NCBI RefSeq assembly: GCF_019090165.1 | Contig: NZ_JAHRIB010000062.1 | Span: 1-64,000, forward strand | DNA: 64,000 nt | Direction: 5' to 3' | DNA from: Streptomyces sp. BV286 | GTDB taxonomy: Bacteria > Actinomycetota > Actinomycetes > Streptomycetales > Streptomycetaceae | In this document: positions 57,761-64,000 of the stretch, in pieces | Numbering within the stretch: position 1 is the first letter of the stretch | Layout of the letters: each line of letters begins with the position of its first letter | The notes under the pieces: model-generated | The model's input: the letters and a program-made list of their open reading frames with translations, nothing else | What the model was told of the DNA's origin: nothing | The model's database searches: none | Made by a program: the position numbers and the translations under genes

Positions 57761-58774
57761 TCAGTCCCAGGATCCCAGCGCCGGCGGCAACCCCGCCACC
57801 TCGGCGAGGTCCTCCGCCGTCAGCCGCAGCCCGGCCGCCCCCGCGTTCTCCGCGGCCCAGCATGCCCGCTTCGTCCCGGGCACCGGAACCACGTGCCGCC
57901 CGCGCGACAGCACCCACGCGAGCGCCACCTGCGCGGGGGTGACGCGGGCTTCCTCCGCCGCGGCCGAGTGACGGGCGGCCACCCGGCGCAGGCCGACGAC
58001 GATGGACTGGTTGGCGGCCATCATCTCGGCGGTGAAACGGGGATGCCGGGCCCGTAGGTCGTCACGCTCGAACCCCTCACCCGGAGTGAGCGTCCCGGTC
58101 AGGAAGCCGCTGCCGAGCGGCATCGCCGCGAGGAAACCGACGCCGCGGGCCTCGCACCACGGCAGCAGGCTCTCCAGAGCCTGCCGCGACCACACCGACA
58201 GCTCGGCCTCCACCGCGCTCACCGGGAAGACCTGCTGCACCCGCTCCAGCCGGCGGATCGTTTCGTCGTGCAGCCGTGCCCCCGGTCCGCGGCCGGGGCG
58301 CGCGCCCAACGCGCACAGCCCGAGCGCCCGCACCTTCCCGGCCGTCACGAGCTCCGCCATCGCGCCCCAGGTCTCCTCGACCGGCACCTCCGGATCCTCG
58401 CGGTGCAGCTGGTAGAGGTCTATGACGTCCGTCTGCAGGCGGCGCAAGGAGGCGTCGCACGCCCGCTTCACGTAACCGGGACGGCCGTTGGCCACGATGT
58501 GCTGCTCGCCGACCAGCAGACCGACCTTGGTCGACACGAAGGCCTCGGAGCGCCGGTCCTTCAGCGCGCGCCCCACCAGCAACTCGTTCTTGAACGGGCC
58601 GTACATGTCGGCGGTGTCCAGGAGCGTCACACCCCGGTCGAGGGCCGTGTGCACGGTCCGCAGCGACTCCTCACCCCGCTGCCGCGAACCCGAGTACGCC
58701 CAGCTCATCGGCATGCACCCGAGGCCGACAGCCCCCACCTCGAGCGCCGCCGCCCCGATCGTCCTGCGCTCCAC
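57761..58774 (-). CDS. Aldo-keto reductase
   Basis: 337 residues. NADPH-dependent carbonyl reductase barrel. The catalytic tetrad is visible in order: Asp and Tyr in LLDTADMYGPFKNE, Lys in VSTKVGLL, and His in LYQLHREDP. The C-terminal cofactor region ends in VPVPGTKRA. Start GTG at 58774. Divergent from the hydroxyacid dehydrogenase gene; the 75 bases between them must hold both promoters. Substrate unknown. Confidence 0.92.
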   Translation of the reverse strand: MERRTIGAAALEVGAVGLGCMPMSWAYSGSRQRGEESLRTVHTALDRGVTLLDTADMYGPFKNELLVGRALKDRRSEAFVSTKVGLLVGEQHIVANGRPGYVKRACDASLRRLQTDVIDLYQLHREDPEVPVEETWGAMAELVTAGKVRALGLCALGARPGRGPGARLHDETIRRLERVQQVFPVSAVEAELSVWSRQALESLLPWCEARGVGFLAAMPLGSGFLTGTLTPGEGFERDDLRARHPRFTAEMMAANQSIVVGLRRVAARHSAAAEEARVTPAQVALAWVLSRGRHVVPVPGTKRACWAAENAGAAGLRLTAEDLAEVAGLPPALGSWD

Positions 58775-58849
58775 CTGGCCGCGCCCTCCCTCTCCTGGCC
58801 CCCCAAACTAACCTCTGCGTCCGCAGGCGCTTCGCATAGCCTCCTGACC

Positions 58850-59791
58850 ATGACGTACGAAGTGTGGCTCCCGTTTCCCGCAGACGAACTCGAAGGCCTC
58901 CCCGAGGGCCCCAACTACCGCTACTGGAACGGCGAGAGGGACTACCCCGCCGACCCCGCCGACTGCTCCTTCTATGTCGTCCCCTATATGAAGGGCGGCG
59001 ACATCTCGGTGCGCCCCCTGGCCGACATGACGTCCGTACGGGTCGTGCAGACGCTGTCGGCCGGTATCGACCACGTCCAGCCGGGCCTGGAACTGCTGCC
59101 CGGCGGCGTGCAGTTGTGCAACGCGCGCGGTGTGCACGACGCCAGCACCGCCGAACTCGCCCTCACCCTGATCCTCGCCTCGCTGCGGGGCGTCCCCGAC
59201 TTCGTCCGCGGGCAGGACAGCGAGGAATGGCGGTCCGGGTTCCGACCCGCCCTCGCGGACAAAAGCGTCCTGATCGTCGGCTACGGAGCGGTCGGCTCCG
59301 CCATCGAGGACCGGCTCGTACCCTTCGAGCTCGCGCGGGTGGCGCGCGTCGCGCGCTCCGCACGCGAGACGGCGCGCGGCCCTGTGCATCCGATCGCCGC
59401 ACTGCCCGAACTCCTCCCGGAAGCCGATGTGGTGGTGCTCATCACGCCCCTCACCGAGCAGACGAAAGGCCTGGCGGGCGCCGATTTCCTGGCCCGTATG
59501 AAGGACGGGGCACTCCTCGTGAACGTGGCCCGCGGTGGTGTCGTCGACACCAAGGCGCTCCTCGCCGAGCTGGAGAGCGGCCGGCTCCGGGCGGCCCTGG
59601 ACGTCACCGACCCCGAACCACTGCCTCCGGGGCACCCCCTGTGGCACGCGCCCGGCGTACTCATCAGCCCGCACGTCGGCGGCCCGACCTCGGCGTTCTT
59701 CCCGCGCGCCCAGCGGCTCCTCGTGGACCAGTTGAACCGTTTCGTGAACCGGGAGCCCCTGCGGAACGTGGTCCTTACGACGGGCTCGTAG
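58850..59791 (+). CDS. D-isomer-specific 2-hydroxyacid dehydrogenase
   Basis: 313 residues. The NAD-binding motif is VGYGAVGSAI; catalytic Arg in NVARGGVVD, Glu in VTDPEPLPPGHPLW and His in SPHVGG. It would reduce a 2-keto acid to a D-2-hydroxy acid; the cofactor preference is unclear because the residue after the second strand lies in an Arg-rich segment (RVARVARSAR), favouring NADP. I chose the ATG at 58850 (MTYEVWLPFP); the longer open frame is antisense to the aldo-keto reductase. TAGCCT lies seven bases before it (leaderless). Confidence 0.9.
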   Translation: MTYEVWLPFPADELEGLPEGPNYRYWNGERDYPADPADCSFYVVPYMKGGDISVRPLADMTSVRVVQTLSAGIDHVQPGLELLPGGVQLCNARGVHDASTAELALTLILASLRGVPDFVRGQDSEEWRSGFRPALADKSVLIVGYGAVGSAIEDRLVPFELARVARVARSARETARGPVHPIAALPELLPEADVVVLITPLTEQTKGLAGADFLARMKDGALLVNVARGGVVDTKALLAELESGRLRAALDVTDPEPLPPGHPLWHAPGVLISPHVGGPTSAFFPRAQRLLVDQLNRFVNREPLRNVVLTTGS

Positions 59792-59802
59792 TCCTCCCCT
59801 CT

Positions 59803-59818
59803 CCCGGCAGCTGCCGGG
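59803..59818 (+). terminator. Palindromic terminator candidate
   Basis: CCCGGCAGCTGCCGGG is a perfect 16-base palindrome 12 bases after the dehydrogenase stop, followed shortly by a second palindrome CCCGTACGGG (59825-59834). Confidence 0.45.
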
Positions 59819-59905
59819 CGGGAACCCGTACGGGCACCCTCCGCAGTCCCTCGAATGCGCGCCGTGTCCGCAACCCCGCTGATCGTCACGGAGCGTAGAG
59901 GAACT

Positions 59906-62900
59906 ATGTCCCTGAGTGACGAGACTGGTGTATCGTCCCGACAGGGGCTGCGCCGCGCATCATTCGGCGCCGGGGATCGAGAGACAGCAACAGCGAGGGG
60001 GGCGACGGGCGATGCACGGCCTATGGACCAACGATCCGACGCGGCGGGGCCGCCGACGGCGACCCTGGTGTCCACCCGCGCGCAGACGAGGCCACAGCGG
60101 CCATCACCATCGAAGGCCGAGCGGTCGCAGGAGGCACGCGCATCCGGCCCGCCGGGACCAGAGGGACTCGGGGGCGGGGCGGACCGGAGAAGCACAGTGA
60201 GCTCCCCGGTGGCGTTGCCGGCCCGTCGCCCGGCCACCGGAGGCGGACCCGGCACGGTCCCGCAGCTCGTGCTCGCCCTGATGTGCGCGGGATACGCGGT
60301 CGGTTCCGCGCTCGGCTGGGGCTCGCACCGACTCGCTCTGATCATGGGCGACTTCGGACTGAGCGCGGCGGCCTCCGCGGCGGCCGTCTCCTGCTTCCTG
60401 TGCGCCCGTGCCCGCCGCAGCCGCTTTCGACCCGCCTGGCTTCTCTTCTCGCTCTCCTCCGCGATGGCCGCGGCCGGCAACCTCGTCTGGGGCTGGTACG
60501 AGGTCGTCCTGGACCGCCCGGTGCCCAGCCCGAGCTACGCCGACCTGTTCTTCCTGTGCTTCGCACCGCCGGCCATCGTGGGACTGCTCGTCCTCGCCAA
60601 ACGGCCGGTGAGCAAGGCCGGGTGGGTCTGTCTGGCCCTCGACGCCTGGCTGATCGGCGGCTCGCTGCTCACGCTCTCCTGGAGCCTCGCGCTCGCCCAG
60701 GCGGCCAAGGCGGAGGGGCCGAGCGTGCCCCACACCGCACTGTCGCTCGCGTACCCGCTGCTGGACATCGCCCTCGTGAGCATGGTGCTCGCACTGCACT
60801 TCAGGCGCTCGGCGGTGAACCGCTCCGCGGTGAACACCGCGATCGGGGCGCTGGCCCTGACCGTGATGTGCGACGCACTGTTCACCTCGCCACTGCTGCA
60901 CAACGACTACCGCTCGGGGCAGTTGCTCGACGCCGGCTGGTTCGCCGGATCGCTGCTGCTCGCCTACGCCCCCTGGGTGGGGCACCGGAACGGACCCACG
61001 GAAGAAGAGGGGCACACGCGCGTGGTGTACGGCTACGTGCCCGGGCCCCGGCAGGGAGAACCGGCACTCGTGCCCCTCCAGGAAGGAGGTCACAGTCGGT
61101 ATCCGGCCAGCAGGCCCATCACCAGTTCGCTGGCGGCACTCACTCCCTACCTGGCCGCAGCGGTCTGCACGCTGGGGATTCTCTACAACGTGCTCAACGG
61201 CCGCAGCGTCGACCGCGTCGTGCTCGTCACCGGCGGCACGGTCGTGCTCGCCCTCGTCGTGCGCCAGGGCATCATGCTCATCGACAACATCACCCTCACC
61301 CAGGAGCTGGCCCAGAAGGAGAACCACTTCCGCTCCCTGGTGCAGGGCTCCAGCGACGTCATCATGATCGCCGCCCCGAACGGCATCCTCCGGTACGTCA
61401 GCCCGGCCGCGGCCGGGGTCTACGGACGGCCCGCCGAGGACCTGGTCGGCTCCGAACTGGCCTCGCTCATCCACCCGGAGGACCTGGGCTGCGTGGTGCA
61501 CGAGGTGCGCCGCTTCCTCGCCGCCGACCCCGCCGAGGAGCCCACCACCCGCATCGAGTGCCGTTTCCGGTCCGGTGAAGGAGGCTGGCTCAACGTCGAG
61601 TCGACCGTCAACCGCCACCACGGCGGCCTCATCTTCAACAGCCGTGACGTCACCGAGCGGGTGCGCCTCCAGGCCCAGCTGCAGCACAACGCCGAGCACG
61701 ACCCGCTCACCGACCTGCCCAACCGCGCCCTGTTCACCCAGCGCGTCGGACAGGCGCTGTCCGGCCGCCGCTCCTCCGACCACGGCACCGCCGTGCTCTT
61801 CATCGACCTCGACGGATTCAAGGCGGTCAACGACACGATCGGGCACCAGGCCGGTGACGAGCTCCTCGTACAGGCCGCCCGCAGGCTCCAGGACGCCGTC
61901 CGGTACGGGGACACCGCCTCCCGGCTCGGCGGCGACGAGTTCGCGGCCCTGATCGTCGGCGACGGCACCCGCGACCGCACCGCGCGCGAGCGCCACATCT
62001 TCGAGCTGGCCGACCGCCTCCGCAAGACCCTCTCGCAGCCGTACCTCATCGACGGCAACGATGTCCGGGTCGCCGCCTCCATCGGTGTGGCCTTCTCCGA
62101 GCCGGGCCTGGGAGCCGGTGAGCTGCTGCGCAACGCGGACCTGGCGATGTACCGGGCGAAGGCGGCGGGCAAGGGCCGCGTCGAGCTGTACGCGCCGCAG
62201 ATGCAGCAGGACGTCGTACGGAAGGCGGAGCTGGCCACCCGGCTGCGCGCCGCCCTGCACGACGGCGAGTTCGCCCTGCTGCACCAGCCCGTGGTCTCCC
62301 TGGACACCGGCCGGATCACGGCGGTGGCAGCACAGGCGCGCTGGCGCTCCGCCCAGGGTGTGCTGTTCACCCCCGCGGAGTTCCTGCGCGTCGCCGAGGA
62401 CAGCGAGCGCACCGCCGAGCTCGGCCGCTGGATGCTGGAGGAGGCCGTCGAGCAGGCCGCCGAGCGCGCCGCCACCGGGCTCGCCGTGCCCATCGCCGTC
62501 CGGATGACCGCCCGCCGGCTCCTCGACCGCTCCATGCCCCTCAGCTCGGTCGAGGCCCTGCTGACCCGGCACGGCCTGCCCTCCGGCGCACTGATCGTGG
62601 AACTGGCCGAAACCGACCCCAAGATCTCCCTGGACGAGCTGGAGCGCCGGCTGAACACGCTCAGGCGTCTCGGCGTCCGGATCGCCCTGGACGGCTTCGG
62701 CAGCGGCTACGCCACGATCACCGCGCTGCGCCGCCTGCCCGTGGACATACTGAAGCTCGACCGCGGTCTGGTCGAGGGTGTCGTCGAGTCGGCCCGGCTC
62801 CACAAGATCACCAGCGGGCTGCTGCGCATCGCCAACGAACTGGGGCTGCAGTCCGTGGCCGACGGCGTGGATCTGCCCGAGCAGGTGATCGCCCTGCGCT

Positions 62901-63154
62901 CGATGGGCTGCACCCACGGACAGGGTGTCGCCTTCTCCGGACCGCTGGACGAGTACCGACTGCGCCGGGCCCTCGCGGGGGGCGCCTACCCCATGCCCCA
63001 CGGCCCCGTCGAGCCCGTCTTCGTGGGAGGTGGCGCAAGCGGCATCTACGCAGGTGGGAGTGCGAACGTGTACGCGGCCGGGGCGGCCTCGGGCGGCTAC
63101 GGAACCGGCACCGCGCTCCGTTCACATAATGAGACTCCCGTCCCACCCACTTGA
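59906..63154 (+). CDS. cdgC: Membrane PAS-GGDEF-EAL protein (CdgC-like diguanylate cyclase)
   Basis: 1082 residues. A disordered N-terminus (1-110) precedes about ten membrane helices (115-480), a PAS domain (about 485-590), a GGDEF domain with intact RLGGDEF (675-679) and an I-site RYGD nine to six residues before it, and an EAL domain that has lost key residues: AAQARW for EALVRW (about 808), LDGFGSGYA for LDDFGTGYS, and ADGVD for AEGVE. So it probably makes c-di-GMP and does not break it down. The tail is Gly/Ala/Tyr-rich. Start ATG 59906 has AGAGGAAC upstream. The gene name rests on its position beside ilvB and on architecture. Confidence 0.85.
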   Translation: MSLSDETGVSSRQGLRRASFGAGDRETATARGATGDARPMDQRSDAAGPPTATLVSTRAQTRPQRPSPSKAERSQEARASGPPGPEGLGGGADRRSTVSSPVALPARRPATGGGPGTVPQLVLALMCAGYAVGSALGWGSHRLALIMGDFGLSAAASAAAVSCFLCARARRSRFRPAWLLFSLSSAMAAAGNLVWGWYEVVLDRPVPSPSYADLFFLCFAPPAIVGLLVLAKRPVSKAGWVCLALDAWLIGGSLLTLSWSLALAQAAKAEGPSVPHTALSLAYPLLDIALVSMVLALHFRRSAVNRSAVNTAIGALALTVMCDALFTSPLLHNDYRSGQLLDAGWFAGSLLLAYAPWVGHRNGPTEEEGHTRVVYGYVPGPRQGEPALVPLQEGGHSRYPASRPITSSLAALTPYLAAAVCTLGILYNVLNGRSVDRVVLVTGGTVVLALVVRQGIMLIDNITLTQELAQKENHFRSLVQGSSDVIMIAAPNGILRYVSPAAAGVYGRPAEDLVGSELASLIHPEDLGCVVHEVRRFLAADPAEEPTTRIECRFRSGEGGWLNVESTVNRHHGGLIFNSRDVTERVRLQAQLQHNAEHDPLTDLPNRALFTQRVGQALSGRRSSDHGTAVLFIDLDGFKAVNDTIGHQAGDELLVQAARRLQDAVRYGDTASRLGGDEFAALIVGDGTRDRTARERHIFELADRLRKTLSQPYLIDGNDVRVAASIGVAFSEPGLGAGELLRNADLAMYRAKAAGKGRVELYAPQMQQDVVRKAELATRLRAALHDGEFALLHQPVVSLDTGRITAVAAQARWRSAQGVLFTPAEFLRVAEDSERTAELGRWMLEEAVEQAAERAATGLAVPIAVRMTARRLLDRSMPLSSVEALLTRHGLPSGALIVELAETDPKISLDELERRLNTLRRLGVRIALDGFGSGYATITALRRLPVDILKLDRGLVEGVVESARLHKITSGLLRIANELGLQSVADGVDLPEQVIALRSMGCTHGQGVAFSGPLDEYRLRRALAGGAYPMPHGPVEPVFVGGGASGIYAGGSANVYAAGAASGGYGTGTALRSHNETPVPPT

Positions 63155-63190
63155 CACGCACTGCGTGCCGGGGGGAGGGTCTGTGCCATG
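63125..63190 (+). promoter_or_regulatory. Promoter region of the ilvB leader
   Basis: CATAAT (63125-63130) is a good -10 match overlapping the end of the cdgC-like gene, and a perfect TTGACA (63151-63156) lies further on with a poor -10 (GAGGGT) 18 bases later. Either could start the ilvB leader transcript; GGGGGGAGGG before 63188 is the ribosome binding site of the leader peptide. Confidence 0.4.
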
Positions 63191-63229
63191 CGCACCCGAA
63201 TTCTCGTACTTGGAAAGCGCGTCGGCTGA
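63188..63229 (+). CDS. ilvB leader peptide (13 residues)
   Basis: A short open frame coding MRTRILVLGKRVG then TGA, with a strong GGGAGGG box before the ATG. Four of its central residues are I-L-V-L, the products of the pathway, the classic make-up of a branched-chain attenuator peptide. Slow translation of these codons when charged tRNAs are scarce would change folding of the downstream leader. A U-tract terminator follows 57 bases later. Too short to appear in usual gene calls. Confidence 0.85.
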   Translation: MRTRILVLGKRVG

Positions 63230-63285
63230 GCTGGGACGCACCGGATCGATGACCCGGAACTCCCAGCGACCGCACCCGACGCGCT

Positions 63286-63319
63286 CCCCTCGCCTGCCTC
63301 ACGGCACGAGGGGTTTTTT
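63286..63319 (+). terminator. ilvB attenuator terminator
   Basis: CCCCTCG (63286-63292) pairs with CGAGGGG (63307-63313) around an inner TGCC-TCAC-GGCA helix, followed directly by TTTTTT (63314-63319). This is the only long U-tract terminator I found in the window, and it lies between the leader peptide and ilvB, as an attenuator requires. A competing antiterminator pairing could not be worked out by eye. Confidence 0.85.
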
Positions 63320-63393
63320 GTTGCACAGGTGACAGTCGATCAGGAACCGCACACCGCACAAAACATGCAAAAACCCTCAGCATCGAGAAGAGA

Positions 63394-64000
63394 ATGCCGA
63401 TGACCGAGCAGGCCACCGGGGCCCACCACCCGCAGCCGCGGCCCCGTTCCGGAGGACAGCACTCCGCACCCGAGCAGGTGACGGGAGCGCAGTCCCTCAT
63501 CCGTTCTCTCGAGGAGGTCGGGGCCGAGACGGTATTCGGCATTCCCGGCGGCACCATCCTCCCGGCCTACGACCCGCTGATGGACTCCAAGCGGGTGCGG
63601 CACGTGCTGGTCCGCCACGAGCAGGGCGCAGGCCACGCGGCCACCGGATACGCGCAGGCCACCGGCAAGGTCGGGGTGTGCATGGCGACGTCCGGGCCGG
63701 GCGCCACGAACCTGGTCACCCCGATCGCGGACGCGCACATGGACTCCGTGCCGCTGGTCGCGATCACCGGGCAGGTCGCGTCGAAGGCGATCGGCACGGA
63801 CGCCTTCCAGGAGGCGGACATCGTCGGCATCACCATGCCGATCACCAAGCACAGCTACCTGGTCACCAAGGCGGAGGACATCCCCCGGGCGATCGCGGAG
63901 GCGTTCCACATCGCCTCCACCGGCCGCCCCGGCCCGGTCCTGGTCGACATCCCCAAGGACATCCTCCAGGCGAAGACCACCTTCAGCTGGCCGCCGGCCA
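63394..64000 (+). CDS. ilvB: Acetolactate synthase large subunit (3' part outside window)
   Basis: About 202 residues visible. First step of valine, leucine and isoleucine synthesis: condenses two pyruvates, or pyruvate with 2-ketobutyrate, using thiamine diphosphate. Visible landmarks: [36 protein letters not shown] with the catalytic Glu that activates Th[13 protein letters not shown], and [16 protein letters not shown]. Start ATG at 63394 or 63400; the first has GAGAAGAG close upstream. The FAD and pyrophosphate domains lie beyond the window. Expression is under the leader attenuator upstream. Confidence 0.95.
   Translation, partial: MPMTEQATGAHHPQPRPRSGGQHSAPEQVTGAQSLIRSLEEVGAETVFGIPGGTILPAYDPLMDSKRVRHVLVRHEQGAGHAATGYAQATGKVGVCMATSGPGATNLVTPIADAHMDSVPLVAITGQVASKAIGTDAFQEADIVGITMPITKHSYLVTKAEDIPRAIAEAFHIASTGRPGPVLVDIPKDILQAKTTFSWPPA

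Noticed and set aside
60104-63001. A 965-codon open frame on the minus strand
   Set aside because: Antisense to the membrane PAS-GGDEF-EAL gene; composition is antisense-like and no domain is visible.

Overview
The window is typical of a Streptomyces (or very close actinomycete) chromosome core. G+C is very high, with G/C in nearly every third codon position. GTG starts are frequent, one clear TTG start occurs, and start codons are often preceded directly by a TAnnnT box with no ribosome binding site. The content is actinomycete in character: tandem L,D-transpeptidases, a gcvT glycine riboswitch, actinobacterial MnmA, gatCAB, ligA next to a GGDEF/EAL gene, and a second GGDEF/EAL gene beside ilvB. 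As I recall, this order resembles the SCO54xx-SCO5512 region of S. coelicolor; that could not be checked here. I saw no insertion sequence, prophage, CRISPR array, tRNA or rRNA gene. The window opens inside an ABC exporter gene and closes inside ilvB. || Layout. 1-7.1 kb: ABC exporter (minus strand, 3' end off the window), glycogen debranching enzyme glgX, then two tandem lipoprotein L,D-transpeptidases. 7.1-11.9 kb: enoyl-CoA hydratase, HATPase regulator, MerR regulator, EF-hand protein, F420/NADP-type dehydrogenase, MOSC protein, GH25 muramidase. 12-16.8 kb: C1/serine block on the minus strand, with a tandem glycine riboswitch, gcvT, gcvH and glyA, a strong terminator, then sdaA. 17-19.7 kb: P-loop kinase-like protein and two SseB-like proteins. 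20-26.5 kb: complete oligopeptide ABC importer in the order permease, binding protein, permease, ATPase, ATPase, with a 15-bp hairpin after the binding-protein gene and a 22-bp-stem terminator at the end. 26.5-30.2 kb: TRIC-type channel, thioesterase, low-complexity lipoprotein, TetR regulator with paired operators, small membrane proteins. 30.4-34 kb: cysteine desulfurase and tRNA thiolase mnmA with a Tat-type amidase gene between them on the opposite strand, then a DUF427 protein. 34.1-39.6 kb: methyltransferase, LOG-family protein, SDR, MetE-like protein, ligA. 39.8-42.1 kb: rmdB-like GGDEF-EAL gene with an in-frame TTA codon. 42.6-46.2 kb: gatC, gatA, a small membrane protein, gatB. 46.4-52.3 kb: MFS exporter and TetR pair, MMPL protein, GNAT, membrane protein. 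52.5-59.8 kb: small basic protein coupled to a large ATPase-LuxR regulator, a His/Asp-rich small protein, PQQ-type sugar dehydrogenase lipoprotein, aldo-keto reductase, D-2-hydroxyacid dehydrogenase. 59.9-64 kb: cdgC-like membrane PAS-GGDEF-EAL protein, then an attenuator leader (13-residue peptide, U-tract terminator) and ilvB. || How the parts connect. Glycine sensed by the riboswitch would drive gcvT/gcvH/glyA, interconverting glycine, serine and C1 units; sdaA drains serine to pyruvate; ilvB starts branched-chain synthesis from pyruvate under attenuation. The two c-di-GMP proteins look complementary. The rmdB-like one has intact GGDEF and EAL motifs, no I-site, and a TTA codon that suggests bldA dependence. 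The cdgC-like one has an intact GGDEF with an I-site and a degraded EAL. Nothing here is clearly a wholly new system. The best leads are the expanded repeat linker inside the ABC exporter, the TTA codon in rmdB, the small membrane protein inside gatCAB, the AT-rich patch at the end of ligA, and the paired TetR operators.
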